Below are positions 1 to 11,660 of a stretch of 64,000 bases of DNA, one piece after another (position 1 is the first letter of the stretch; each line of letters begins with the position of its first letter). The DNA comes from Sabethes cyaneus (taxonomy: Eukaryota > Arthropoda > Insecta > Diptera > Culicidae): NCBI RefSeq assembly GCF_943734655.1, contig NC_071355.1, forward strand, positions 14,178,768 to 14,242,767, in the 5' to 3' direction. Both the position numbers and the translations under genes were made by a program. The notes beneath the pieces are model-generated. The model ran no database searches. It had not been told where the DNA came from and saw only the letters and a program-made list of their open reading frames with translations.

Positions 1-696
1 TATTTTTCCTTCAGGACCGGCTAGTCATCTTCAGTCCCATAGCTAACGCTCAACAATTTCCTCAATCTCGTTACTGGTTTTAAATTGTTGTAGTAACTCA
101 TCTGCTCATTTCATCAAAATATTGCGCGTAGTTTAGGAAATCATTTTGAAATTGTTACTCATCTTCGATTTTATGGACGAATGTTAGAAAAATTGCATAA
201 TTGATCAGTACCGAAAGTACCGGTATTCTCGTGTGCCAGTTCCGGTATTTCGGTACTGGAAAATTAGCCGGTAATACCGATATTCCCGGTTCCGGTACTC
301 CCGGTATCCCAACCCTAGTCAAATGCAAGAGAAATACAACCTATTTTACTTATTTAAACTTATTTGAAGATTAAAACAGTAACACGCCGACCAATAAGAT
401 TTATTGCTGCTATTATGAACAATATTGGAGTTTAGCATCGAAATAATTTTTTATGCGAGGTCATATTCTTGTATTTTGTTTTAGTGCAAACAAAAGTTCA
501 TCAATTCACACTGTTTTGCAGAAAGAAAGTTATTATCAATCGGTTTTCCTGTCACAGGAAGCAACTAAATTGTTTTAGCTAGAAATTTGCTCAATTGATT
601 AACTGAATATATTTATTTTGTTGAAATAACCAGTTGTCTAAAATAACAAAATTCCGATAGTGAGGGTTGATTTAATCCACCTATGACAGGTCAATA
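1..696. other. AT-rich flank, no gene seen
   Basis: No ORF of note and no recognisable protein in any frame. The only structure is the short CCGGTA-rich stretch listed separately at 205-318. Confidence 0.6.
205..318. repeat. CCGGTA-rich short repeat
   Basis: Variants of GTACCGGTATT and CCGGTATTCCCGG recur about every 15-30 bases in both orientations. It looks like a degenerate minisatellite or a small foldback remnant. No target duplication could be identified. Confidence 0.5.
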
Positions 697-2668
697 TCGT
701 AGGTCAGCGGTTCCCAAAAGGGGGTTCAGTTATAGGGGGTTCGCGAAAAATTTGGCAGTAATGACGGACCATTTAATTTAATGTGTGAGATGAGAGATGT
801 CAAACCAGTGCAATTAAGATAAGAATTAGTTTCTAGTCATTGCTACATTCACCGGCAGAATTTCAGATGAAATATTGAGGACGATCGATGAGCGGAGATA
901 TGCGAAAGTGAGCATTGAGAGGGCACCAAGAGTGGGCTAAGATAATAGCTCGTCAACGATGTGAAACTGGAGAAAAATTCTAAAAATTCTAATTCTTACG
1001 GTGCAATAATAAGTATGAAGTCCAGCAAAGCACGATAGTATTATCGGTACAAATGTGCATCAGCTGACTAAAGTGTGCTTACTGCTACAGCAGCATGTTG
1101 CTTTGTGCCACTTTCAAAATACTCTGCAAGGTCTTAATTGGACCCAGAAGAAAATTGACACTACTCTCTGCTGGCAGCTAGTTACATTTCGTGTTGGCCG
1201 ATCGTGCGTGGATCATATCACGACGCTCCGTATTAACTGTTGAGAGAAAATCCAGGATTCCAGGACTTCCAGGGCCTGTTTATTGATTTCAAAGAGTAAA
1301 TCTTGAATGCACCTGAAGCACATTCTTAATTGTAACCATTGAAGTCGAACTGTGGATTACTCTGATACCCTTTGACAATGCAGCAATGATAGGACTGTGA
1401 CTTGACCGACGGCATACTGTCTCAACTGCGATCTGATATAAAGAACAAGACTGATTGCTCCGATAGCTCCAAGGCAGCATGTCTCATGGTCAACGTTGTT
1501 AAATCAACACTAATAATCCCTCCAATTTCGTAATAGCTATACAACTGGATGAGCAGGGGGAAGTTTACCAAGACACCAAACAAATGGATCGGTGGTGCCT
1601 TTGTGGGTCTTCGAAATGTTTGACGCTCAAATCAGAGCTTCCATCGCTGATGTCACCGGCGCCAAGTACAAACAGGAATTCGGGAGCATAAATGAAAGTT
1701 GATCGGGCATACTTTGAAAAGATCGATAAAGAATTTAAGCAGATGCTCACGTTTTAAGTAAAAAACTGTACGTTCTTTCGTGCGAGGAAGCACACAGATA
1801 GCAGAGACATTAAAAATAAATATTGAAAATAGCTGCCAGTTGGGGTTTTACGGAGTTTATCATAAAATTGCTCACGGACCAAATTTTTAGCATCGGACAT
1901 AACTTCCAGAAATGTCAGGGGCACAACATGACCAAGTATCACATTTTTATTGACTTTAAAGCAGCATACGATACAGCCGGTCGGGCCCAGCTATGGCAGA
2001 TGCACGAACCTGATTTTCCACATAAACTATCGCGATTGATCAAAGCTACATTGGACTGAGTGATGATTTTTGTGCGCATCCCGGGGGCACTCTCGAGTCC
2101 CTCCGAGTTGTGGCAAATGTTGAGACAAGGTGACGGCTTATCATGTGTGCTTTTCAACATCACTCTTGATGGTGTGAACCAAAGAGCGGACATCGAAACG
2201 AGAGGCACAATTTTTAGCAACGGTAGCCCCTCCTAGGCTTTGCAGATGACTTTGATGTTATAGCCAGGAACTTTGTGATGGCGGAGCTATGGCAGACTGT
2301 GAGCGGAGTTTAAAAGGATTGGGCTAAAATTAAATGCGTCAAATGATGCCGAACAACAGTGCGAAGTAAAAAAGTTCAACAACCCCACCAGCACTAGCAA
2401 CAGAGGGACCCAAGATAGCTTTACCAAATCGAAACCGACTTGCGACGGCGAAATTGGGCACCTCTGGATGGTCACCAGAGCTAGAGTGAGACTCATAGGA
2501 AATTGGTGACGAGAGTTTCTGATAACCTCTTTTGGATAATGTTTTTCAACAAAATGTTACACATAAAATCATATGAATTGAGTTTTTTTACAGGGGGTAC
2601 ATTCTTTTGTAAAATATCGTATCGGGAGTTCGCGGACAAAAAAAAGGCTGGGAACCGCTGTCGTAGGT
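697..2668. mobile_element. hAT-like DNA element with LINE debris inside
   Basis: The left end begins CAGCGGTTCCCA at 705 and the right end is its exact inverse, TGGGAACCGCTG, at 2649-2660. Both ends are flanked by the same 8 bases, TCGTAGGT (697-704 and 2661-2668). An 8-bp duplication plus CAGNG-type termini is the hAT signature. The element itself is 1956 bp. No hAT transposase is recognisable inside. Instead it carries reverse transcriptase remnants (about 1140-2500), so it is non-autonomous and either captured a LINE or was invaded by one. Confidence 0.85.
1140..2500 (+). pseudogene. degenerate RTE-like LINE reverse transcriptase
   Basis: Several frames carry reverse transcriptase motifs. 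Near 1195-1240 there is a GRSCVDHITTLR segment. Near 1948-2055 there is FIDFKAAYDT followed by LSRLIKATLD, the palm region. Near 2118-2160 there is LRQGDGLSCVLFNITLDG. Near 2237-2265 there is a GFADDFDVIAR box, which carries the FADD catalytic aspartates. The pieces lie in different frames with stops between them, so no protein is possible. The two palm-like blocks may come from different LINE copies. This style of RT is common in mosquito RTE-type elements (family knowledge). The exact clade is uncertain. Confidence 0.75.
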
Positions 2669-2984
2669 CATATCATCATGATCAATTTGCTCAATATAAT
2701 TTAATGCGCATATGCTACAAACCAACGCAGACTGCTGAAAATTGATGATCTAGCAGTAAAACTTAACTTATCTGCTCACGGCTGTACATTCGAGTTAACA
2801 AAGTTGGCGGACTGATTTAGCATTTTATCAGAGCAAGCTGTTGTATGCTTTATAGCTTTGTAGCGAAAAGCATCATTAAATTATGGCGGTGGCTGTCAAG
2901 CAGCGAAAAACAAAACCGGTTTTATTCTGCTTTCTGCAGATTGTGATAACCTGATTCTTAAAGAGGTTATGAAAACCTTCTAAA
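2669..2984. other. short spacer between repeats
   Basis: AT-rich sequence between the hAT-like element and the next LINE fragment. No gene or clear repeat was recognised. Confidence 0.5.
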
Positions 2985-3640
2985 GAGTAGGTCCTTTGGA
3001 CCTACTTAGAGGCTAGGAGGATTGGGATACAAATCAATGCGTCGAAAACCAAATATATGGTAGGAAGCGGTCTAGAGATATCACCGTACACCTCCTACGG
3101 ACGGTAACTATTGACGGCGATAAGCTTATGATTTAGGAACTTATGGTTGATGAGTTCGTATACATGGGATCTCTGGTCATCGCCGACAACAATATGAGTA
3201 AGCAGATTCAACGACGCATTCAAACTGAAAGTCTGGCCACTTTTCCTTCCGCAGGACCTACTCAATCTAGCGTAGGCTGCCGCACAAAGCTGATGATGTA
3301 CAAAACGCTAATCGAAATTGTAGTCATCTACAGACTTTAGACTATAACTTTGCTTACGGAGAACATACGTGCACTAGCCGTATTTGGACGAAAGGTGTTG
3401 CAGAATATTTTTGGCGGAGTACAAACGGAGGCGCATGAATCACGAGCTACAGGCATTACTTGGAGAGATTCCCATCGTACACCTGGCAAAAGTTGGGAGA
3501 CTATGGTGGGCCGGCCACGTCGCAAGGATACCGGACGACTGTGTAGTGAAATCCGTTCTCTTCAAGAACCTCACCGGCACCAGGAATAGAGAGGCCCAGC
3601 GTGCTAGACGAGTAGCCCAGGATTAAGTTCAGTAGAGAGG
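2985..3640 (+). pseudogene. LINE 3' fragment, RT C-terminal region
   Basis: Frames shift between RIGIQINASKTKYMVG (about 3015-3065), ELMVDEFVYMGSLVIADNNMS (3140-3205), LTENIRALAVF (3350-3385), and MNHELQALLGEIPIVHLAKVGRLWWAGHVARIPDD (3433-3540). This order matches the thumb and C-terminal part of RTE-like reverse transcriptases in mosquito genomes. The start overlaps in content with the fragment inside the upstream hAT element, so this is a separate copy and not its continuation. It is 5' truncated and frameshifted. Confidence 0.8.
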
Positions 3641-4015
3641 AATTCTCGATACGGCAAGAATTGGTTCACAAATCAAGTTTCATAAACGAAATGTGGCACC
3701 TAAGTTTTGGTTTATCTGTATTATATTTCTTGGAGGTTTGGAGAAATTGTATTACATATAATTCAAGTTGTTCTTGAGATGACAAGTGTTGTTATACAAT
3801 AATAGCGATATGAAGAATTGAAACCGTACTAAGTTGGAAGAATTGAACAATGTCTCTTAGTAGTGTGTGTTTTAATAGTCTAATCATCGGGCCGTTTGTT
3901 TTTGATTTTGCGATAAAGTTTGTGAAAGTTTCACTTTGAAGTGCAATAATTTATTATCTTTAAATGTGAGTAATGACAGTTCAGTTTCATTCACCACACT
4001 AACACTTAAAAAATT
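3641..4015. other. AT-rich spacer, nothing recognised
   Basis: No ORF, repeat or RNA gene could be supported. Confidence 0.5.
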
Positions 4016-6010
4016 CCTTGCTAGCAGTGAGTAGTGTGTCGTGTCTTTCCGGCCTCATTCTGCACTCTTTTGCGCAAAAAACTGGTGCCACATCCGATAG
4101 TTTCGTTCCTTCGACCCATTCCAACGTTATCGCCTACCGTCTCCGCCACAGAAGGGCAAAACTGCATCTTACCCAACTGCAAACAAAAACCGAATGCATT
4201 CGCATGTTTTCTTGGCAGCAAAACTATTGGAAAGAGCAGAAAATGGAAATGGATGGTTTTGCTGTTTGCAACAACAGACCAACAACGCCACCGTCCGCCG
4301 GCCGTCGGCCGCCACGCCATGTTCTCCTTTTCTTCTGCCAACCGAGCGACACGCCAGCTAAGAAAGCTAAGAAGTTCTTAACTTCCTTGAATCCCGGGAC
4401 AGCGCGCAACTGCGGCGAGAGACAATGCAATCTTGCCACCATCCAGTCCTCCTGTTCTGTGTTCTGCAGCCCAGCGCCAGCGCCATCGGCAGAGACTGGC
4501 TGGTTAGTTGCGTCTCTTTTCGCCTGGTGCCGCTCGGGTTCAACTAGGTAGTGCATAAGTTGGAAGCAGCCTCCTAGTGTCTGTTACTTTCGTTCTCAAA
4601 TCGACACGGGCAAAGTTTGTTTAAGATTCGTTTGTTACATATGTAGCTCAGTCTTTTGGTTCGAGCCTAATTGGTCGTAAAATTTTTTATTGAGCAATTA
4701 TGCACAGTAGCATAGACACTCAACAAGTTCAGAAATGAACATATATTTATTGCATTCTTAATGCTAGAAGCGGTAGAATAAGTTTGAAATAAAATGTTGG
4801 TTTAACCACATTTATTTAATTTTTTTGGAAAAAACAATAATGACTAAGTTTAAACTTCAACGACTAATGGATTATTCTTTTACCGAAAATATTTTTGGTT
4901 AATGTCCAAATAGAAATTAAACTTTGGAAATTATCTCTGCAAAATTTAAAACGATTCGTAATTGAACTTAAGAACTAAATAACAAATAATTTATTGATGA
5001 CTTTGGTTACTTCCAACTCGTTACTACGGATCATGGAAGCAACAACATATAAATTCAGCGAGTAATTCAAAGAACCTGAGAAAAGCATTATTTTATGTCT
5101 TTTTACATTAAAGCATTCAGCTTGCTCGCTATTTTAAAATTTAACGAACGTCCCGTTCGGCAACTATATTCCAGACAGACTACCGAATAATTTCAAACCT
5201 GCCGTTCTGTTTAAGCCCCAGCCCCATTCAGGAGGACGCTCTCCGGTTTTGTTTTCAACTATATTTTGGCACAAAAACGGAACAACCATCTGTTGTTTGT
5301 TTCAGCTGCACATTTTCTGAAATTGTACCAAGAGAGCAGGCCCCACGGCTGAGTTCTATGGTTAGGCTTTTTTTCTGCTTTTTTGAGCTCTTGCACTTTC
5401 TGCTACTTCCTCCTCACTCATCATCAAACCGTGACCGCGGCTGGCTCCGAAGCGGAACCACTTCCCATCATCCGCCGCCGCCGTGGCTCGGGCTGCCGGT
5501 ACGAGACTCGGGCTTAGCGCAAGTTTTTCATTTTCTCATACGGTGCTTGCTTGGCACCGTTGCGAACTGCTGCTCTAGAGGCTCGCCAATATCTGCAACG
5601 TCGGTGCTTTCTGCGCGGCAGCCCGGCAGCAGCATCCATTCGGACGAGAAGAGCTATGCTCTCGTCTCTATGAATCGGGTCCATACCTGAGTGGGGAAAA
5701 CATTTGATAAGGCTAGAAGGAGGAAGAGAAGATATACCAAAGCATCAGACGAATTGCAACTAGTTTGGTCAGTCAGTGGAGCATCACCGCCGATGCACCG
5801 TCGGAGTGGCCGGGCCAGAGTGTGCTCTTCAAATGGATGCAGTTTTCTCTTCGCTGGCTTTTTTTCTGCACACTCCGATCATAGACGTGCAGATAACGGG
5901 CGAATTTTCCCAATGGCATCCAACTAGTTTTCGGATGAATGGCTTTGATGGGAAACTGGTCGAGCCCGGTTCGGGTGCACGATGATGTGCAGCATACGAA
6001 ATCCGTTCAT
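4016..6010. other. two GC-rich islands with AT-rich spacer
   Basis: 4016-4620 and 5340-6010 stand out against AT-rich surroundings. They hold overlapping ORFs on both strands (up to 177 codons) of odd composition, with no recognisable domain or signal peptide. Overlap of similar-length ORFs on both strands is what GC-rich non-coding DNA gives. They could be untranslated first exons, promoters or enhancers of a larger gene, but nothing seen proves this. The AT-rich stretch between them is featureless. Confidence 0.4.
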
Positions 6011-6699
6011 GTCGCGATGAAGCATAGGATTATTTTGCCTAAGTGCGGACAACCTAATGCTGGTGCATTTTCTTCCGGCTGCTTCGGTGTGTTATTTTAT
6101 ATAAACTGCAGTGTTAAAGAAGGGCTCTCATTGTATCCAATTAATTTTCAACTTTTTAGGTAATTTTCCATATATCCTTAAAAATTGGTAAACCAATCCA
6201 GCCTCTTTGTATAGACAATCTTGAGCTCACTAATTTATCGAAAGCGTCGATCTGGCTTCATAAGTCAGCTGTTAGTTATCTTTAAACTCAGCCTATCAAA
6301 CCCCACTTTTTCTGGCTAGCATGGTACGTTAAATGTTGTCAACATTCCGGGACCGGTTCAACATTTCTGCTGTTTTCAGCTACCGAGGAATCCCCGACAG
6401 TATTCGCAGACAGCTACCTATCTGATTTATAACTAAGTTGGTCTTAAGTAACCAAACTTATCGAGTTTTCTCATATTTCGAGACAATCTGAACATGTCTA
6501 AGAACGTTTGTGTCCACTTGGTTCTTTGAATTCAACATAAAGCCTGGCTAAAAGTTAACCAGGACGCATAGAACAACCTATAATTCGGCACTGATGAGGC
6601 GCTAAAAACCATAAATGACTGGATTGTGGTAGTTTCAGTTGCACGGTATTATATTATTGCATTTCTCTGCTTCTGATAAAATCTTGAACTTTTTTCATA
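6011..6699. other. AT-rich spacer, nothing recognised
   Basis: No supported gene or repeat. Confidence 0.5.
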
Positions 6700-7440
6700 A
6701 CACCCTGCACAGTTGAAAGATGTGTCTGAAGCAGCATGTATCTTTCACTTTGAACGCATTTCTTTAGCACTGTTGACTGTCCCTCCGCTTCGTTGTTGCA
6801 GTCATTGTTTGCAATTGCCTAAAATGTTTCAATTGGTCCAAGATCCAGACAATTTCGAGGGTTCATCTTTTTTAACACGAAATGGACAATATTAGCTGCA
6901 TACCATGTTAGCACCGCTTCGATCAACAGCTACATACCTATTCTTTGCCAAATCATGGTCTTCTTTGGAAATTTGTCAGCAAGCACGAACTTATACTTAC
7001 CTGATACATCGCCACGCCCAGTTGCAATGTAAAATTTTTGACCGGTAAGCTGTTTAAAACCTATTTTCAGGTAGGTTTCGCCGTCCATCAAAATACATCC
7101 GTCGAATTTCGTCTTAACTGGCTCGTAGAAATGCCGCTTCAAGTGGCGATTCGGATGTTTACTGGTTTACTGTAAGACCTATAGCTTTCTCGAGCGAAGA
7201 TATTCCGCGTGGATTGATAGTGGGCATCGTATCTTTTGGTTATGCCCGACTGGAGATGCCAGGATTGGAATTAATACACCTCGATATCTTCCCCCTCAGC
7301 TTTCGATCCCTAGTTCCGTTTTTTTTAAGTTGTGTTGGCAGTAACTCAGCTAGCGTATGAATAATGCTGTTCGCCGGCTTACCACGTGATATGTACCAGA
7401 GCATGCGACAAGAATCGGCCACACCTATTTTTCATCGTCC
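6700..7440 (-). pseudogene. mariner-type transposase remnant
   Basis: Read on the minus strand from 7440 down. Near 7420-7240 there are helix-turn-helix-like remnants. Around 7140-6930 the frame reads KRHFYEPVKTKFDGC, then ILMDGETYLKIGF, which carries the first catalytic Asp of the DDE/D triad, then FPKKTMIWQ. Near 6910-6800 there is TWYAANIVHFVLKKMNP followed by a PIETF-like block, the usual C-terminal catalytic segment. Domain order therefore fits a Tc1/mariner superfamily transposase. Frames are broken and the middle part is missing. A related fragment lies at 11365-11660. Confidence 0.7.
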
Positions 7441-8016
7441 TTCATTCTATCATGTACGTAAAATAAAATAGAGCATTTCAATTTCAGTTTGAACAAAAGA
7501 GCAAAGTTACCAGTGAGCCGTTGGCCTTTTGCTGCCGAAGAAAAATTACGCTACGTATTATTACTGTAGCATTGGTGATGGATAAATTTGTGTTACTAAA
7601 GAAAACCGAGTGAGAAGCCCTAAGTTCCAAGTTTCCTAGGTTTCATCAATTACTGAAAACCGTTCTTTGAAGAACGAACAAATTCTTATATGAAGATGCA
7701 AAAGATGTTACTAAAACTATTTCATTTTATTAAATCCATGGTTTTATGCATTTTGACGCTTGACCGACTACATTTACTTGGAGCTGGAATATTTATTGGC
7801 TGCTTTGTTACCTTCCGAGACAACCAACTCAACCAGCAGCAACAAGCGAACTGAAGCGCGAGAGGTGATCGGTTAAAATTATTTGACAAGAAGCGAACAA
7901 CTAGAATCAATCGAATTAAATAGAATTAAAATTAGTGAGCGAAAATTCCTCGAATCTTCATGAACATTATGTTTTGTCCTTAAAAGAACATTTTGTCAAC
8001 GTGATGTGTTGGAAAT
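7441..8016. other. AT-rich spacer, nothing recognised
   Basis: Contains a short plus-strand frame near 7735-7850 that vaguely resembles a membrane segment, but no family could be supported. Confidence 0.5.
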
Positions 8017-8161
8017 TTAAGCCTTCTTTTCCATCTTCTTGGGCAGCAACAAAACAGCTTGGATGTTCGGAAAGACACTTCTCTGAGCAGTGGTGACATC
8101 AGACAGCAATTTGTTCAACTCGTCGTTGTTGCAGATGGCCAGCTGCAAGTGACGATAATAG
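8017..8161 (-). pseudogene. histone H2A pseudogene, C-terminal part
   Basis: The minus strand reads HLQLAICNNDELNKLL, then SDVTTAQRSVFPNIQAVLL, then PKKMEKKA and stop. This is the C-terminal third of histone H2A (canonical HLQLAIRNDEELNKLL and PKKTEKKA tail) with several substitutions and one inserted Leu. Upstream on the minus strand the match stops at about the TRIIPRH position. The preceding part of H2A is found 2.2 kb away at 10346-10452 in the same orientation, so one retrocopy or relic gene was split by insertions that include the Tc1-like element at 8324-9886. Confidence 0.85.
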
Positions 8162-8323
8162 GGTGTTTGCAGAGTGCATATGTATTGGAGATCTGTTGGG
8201 CAGGCAAAAGTGACAGCTCCATATAAAACACACGGGCAGGGAAGAGCAAGATTTTTTAAATGATTTATTTTCTTCATTTAAAACAGAAATTACAAATTGC
8301 TTTATACATATGGCAAGGTAATA

Positions 8324-9886
8324 CAGTGAGGAAAATTCGTTCAAACGCATGGTAATATTTTAATGTTTTAACAAAACAACATATTATAAACAAACCATAA
8401 CAATATCAGATGGTGGCAGTCTTAATTTGTAATATGCAGCAAAGCCGATTTCAATTTTAAGTCCTTCGAGAGTTAAGAAAAGTACAAAAATGGGTTTTAA
8501 TAAAGGAAATTCGTATAAACGTAGATTTTATTGGTTCAAACAAGGATGTGATTAATATTTCAACAGTTAACAACAGTTAATATTTCGTTTCCTTTCCGTT
8601 ATTTCGAATTGTTTTGAAAATCCTGTTCGGCATCGAATTTTATAGGCTTTTGCAGCGTAGCAACAGGAATGAATCTCCAAGATTCCCCAACTGCAGCTTC
8701 GAGCTCCCGTATTATTCCAAACTGCCTTTCACCTTAGTAAAGAAGCCACACTAGAATGCCCCATAGGGTACAGGGTCTGGGCTACGTGCAGGCCATTTCA
8801 AAACATTGATTTCTCGCTCGTCAAATCATTGCAAAGTTCTCTTACCAACGTGATGGCTACGTTATCTTGCTGGAAAATGAAATCTTCTGCCATAATATTC
8901 TCGGCAAATGGCACAAAGACCTCTTCCTACAATTCTACACACTTTTCGGAATTCATCGTTGTTGAAATCATCATAATAGGGGGTTTTCAGTTTACGAAAA
9001 TGCAGCCCAAACCCAAACCATAACCCATTCCACCACCATTGTTTATTCTCAGTTTGACTTCTGATTACTTTCTCAAATCACTCCAGTAGTAAGCCAAGCA
9101 GTTGGCACCATCTTTTCGACCGCAAAAATTACACTGCTCCATTCTCTTTTCCACGACATGTGCTTTTCCGCGAATTACAGCCTAGCTTGGATATGAGTTG
9201 AAGTAAGATTAGTTTTTTTTTGGCCTTTTTTTGTACTTTAAGTATCTACTTTCTTGCAATATCTGTGCAATTCTCTTGTTTGTAATCGAGAGGCTCAGTT
9301 CCTCCTCTATTTCTGCAGCAGAATACCTTCCTGTTTCGCCCAGCTGCGCTGTTCGATTTCGGTCGCGAACTTTTATTTTGGCGTTCCCCTTGGTACACTT
9401 CTTTACACCATATTTTTCACATTTCTTGACTAGATTTCGAATTGACACTTCGTATCGGTTTATTCTCTTTGCTATTTCACGGTTGTTTGATTCCACATCC
9501 TTCAATTCACGGGTCAGTTTTTGCTTTGATTCGCTTAAACACGTTCGTTTCGCCATTTTGTCTTCTGTTCAACAAAATAAAACTATCAGTTTATGTTTTG
9601 CTTACCTATGCAATCACAGTATACTAAAATGACAACTAACTAAGGATTTGTCCTCTTAGACACGACTAAGGCCATTTTTATTAGTATGCGTTTAAACGAA
9701 TTTTCCAAAACAACATGAAATATGTTATCTTATCGGAGTCAAGAGTAGCATTCAAACCAAATCAATATATGCACAAAATCTGCTCTCAATTACCAGTCGC
9801 ATAGTGTTGTATTGACATATTCCTTTTTGGTTATTATATCATGTCAGCCAAAATTGACCATGCGTTTAAACGAAATTTCCTCACTG
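8324..9886 (-). mobile_element. Tc1-like transposon with IR/DR ends
   Basis: It starts CAGTGAGGAAAATTCG at 8324 and ends with the inverse CGAAATTTCCTCACTG at 9886, flanked by TA on both sides (8322-8323 and 9887-9888). The terminal inverted repeats match over about 30 bases with few changes. A second copy of the GGAAA-TTCGT-TAAACG motif lies inside each end (8505-8524 and 9685-9706). That is the inverted-repeat/direct-repeat design known from some Tc1 elements such as Sleeping Beauty. The 1563-bp length is typical. The transposase is dead. Confidence 0.9.
8520..9556 (-). pseudogene. Tc1-like transposase pseudogene
   Basis: From 9556 down the minus strand opens with 115 codons: MAKRTCLSESKQKLTREL, then NREIAKRINRYEVSIRNLVK (first helix-turn-helix), KIKVRDRNRTAQLGETGRYS, SAAEIEEELSLSITNKRIAQILQES (second helix-turn-helix), then a KKRPKKN basic stretch and a stop. 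Beyond that the catalytic half is frameshifted, but segments such as FDEREINVLKWPARSPDPVP (about 8835-8760) match the block before the last catalytic residue in Tc1 transposases (usually WPARSPDLNP). The DNA-binding half is intact and the catalytic half is broken, so it could not mobilise itself. Confidence 0.85.
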
Positions 9887-9888
9887 TA

Positions 9889-10345
9889 TATCTGTTTAGT
9901 AAATAAAACAATTATTTTCAACAAATAAGCTAAGACGCGGGAGCAATGATCAAAAATGTAACTATGACCTATATTAGTGGGATAAAACTAAACAAATATC
10001 AATAACCAGCAGTTGCCTTCGGCTAAGAAAGCAATTTATTATGCTAAAACCAATTTTATATTCCGTTACTTTCAACTTGGCCTATGCCGTATACTGCTTC
10101 AAAAAACAGTATATTTGGGACACCGATTTAACGCGAATTCACCGAAACCCTAGTTACCAAATGTCAGTATATATTTCAGGGAACATTTGTCGGTTACTTT
10201 AGCTATTAATTGCTTTAAAATGATGAATAATTTGAGAAAAAGTGATAATTTTATCCGACACGTTTTTGCTGCATTGAATAGGAAAATATGCAATGTGTGC
10301 CCAACAGATGTCTTGCATGTGTGTGTAGCAAAAGCCTCATTCTGA
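9889..10345. other. spacer inside the split H2A region
   Basis: AT-rich sequence between the Tc1-like element and the middle part of the H2A pseudogene. No gene seen; possibly part of a further inserted repeat. Confidence 0.4.
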
Positions 10346-10452
10346 TCCTTTTATTGTCGCGAGCAGCATATTTCCTGCCAACTCCAGAACTTCAGTAGCC
10401 AGATATTCCTTCACGGCAACGAAACGAGTGCTCCACCAGCTCCAACACCTCG
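10346..10452 (-). pseudogene. histone H2A pseudogene, middle part
   Basis: The minus strand carries RGVGAGGALVSL, then after a frameshift [15 protein letters not shown] and, after another, AARDNKR. This tracks the canonical H2A histone-fold segment [33 protein letters not shown]. It ends just before the residues at which the C-terminal fragment (8161-8017) begins, in the same orientation. The N-terminal tail was not recognised. Confidence 0.75.
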
Positions 10453-10551
10453 CTTGGTGAATTTGCATATCTTCGTTGCCTTATCCGTGCGAAGCAGTAA
10501 CAGCTGAAGCTCAACAGTTTTCGATCGGATTCTATGGGCGTAAATTAAATA

Positions 10552-10859
10552 TAGTGATGTCCGATAATCGTTCGATTAATTCAACTAATCGAATAACACA
10601 TGGAATATTCGAATAATTTTTAATCGAACACTGCCAACAGGAGTAGTTGAATTAATCGAATAGTTCAATGAGTACGAATAATGCCCGAATAATGCTCGAA
10701 AATCGATCATAATCGTTCGATTAATCGAATTAATCAAAGAAATATTCGAATATTTGTAATCGACCACCACTGACACGAACAGTTGAATTAATCGATTAGT
10801 ACAGACAACGCTCACCGATTAATCGGTAATCGAATAATTGAAAATTTTGGACATCACTA
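10552..10859. mobile_element. hAT-type MITE, 308 bp
   Basis: Termini TAGTGATGTCC (10552) and GGACATCACTA (10859) are exact inverses. The element is flanked by ATTAAATA on both sides (10544-10551 and 10860-10867), an 8-bp target duplication. The interior is made of repeated, mostly palindromic CGATTAATCGAAT-like words, so it could form many small hairpins. There is no coding capacity. Confidence 0.85.
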
Positions 10860-11100
10860 ATTAAATACAATCATAAGGAAGCACTGACGAGGGAAGGCAA
10901 ACATATGAAAATAGTTCAATTTTTCAATGACGCGCATTGAAAATCAATAGTTTTGAAATAGTAGTCTGTATTTTCAATATTTTCAATCGATTTTCCGATC
11001 AATTGGTGTAAATATCTTGGAAATCTACTGAAAATTGACTGAATTATAAGTCGAAGCGTGAAAACGCGTTTCTACTTTGATGACGTCATTTTCAACAACC

Positions 11101-11345
11101 AAACACGAAGCGAGAATTCTGGTAAAACATAGGTTCATTATTTTCAATTTTTCAATAGTTCAACATCAAGAATCCATACTTTTCTTCATTTGGGCTAATT
11201 CTTAGAAGATTTTCCAATAGATTGGTGTAAGAATATTGAAAATCGATCGGAAAACCGCCGAGCTATTAGTGCTCAAAACCTATCATTTTTCGTGACGCTC
11301 GCATTTTTCGATTTTTTGGAATGACACCCTATCTCAAAACTTGCG
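11101..11345. repeat. dispersed repeat, copy 1 (with 13811-14030)
   Basis: A block opening near ACGAAGCGAGAATTCTGG and ending with GGAATGACACCCTAT recurs at 13811-14030 in the same orientation with small differences. Both copies are followed by the palindrome GACGTAGTCCTACGTC. It is probably part of an old transposon. Confidence 0.7.
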
Positions 11346-11364
11346 GTAAGACGTAGTCCTACGT

Positions 11365-11660
11365 CAAAATTTTGACCGGAAAGCTGCCTGACCCCCATTT
11401 TCAGTTTCATCGTCCATCAAAATACATCCGTTGAATTGCTTGTAGAGACGCTTAGCACGTTTCTTGGCTACCACATTCTGTTTCAAGTGCCGATTCGCAA
11501 GTTTACTGGTTTACTGTGAGACTTATAGCCTTTTTGAGGGATGATTCTCGAGTGGTTTGATAGTTAGCATCGTACCCTCTTGTTAAATCCCACCTGGAGC
11601 TGACAAAATTGGACTTAACGTAATGGATGGATACAATCGGGTGAAAGATAGGGTTGGTCG
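11365..11660 (-). pseudogene. mariner-type transposase fragment
   Basis: The DNA from about 11370 matches 7030-7270 base for base over long stretches, including the reverse complement of the segment coding KFDGCILMD. It covers the region around the first catalytic Asp only. Frames are broken. Confidence 0.6.

Noticed and set aside
4018..4551. 177-codon ORF in a GC-rich island
   Set aside because: ORFs of similar length overlap it on the other strand, with no domain and odd composition.
7735..7850. Transporter-like LGAGIFIG stretch
   Set aside because: Too short, no flanking transmembrane segments, and no exon structure.
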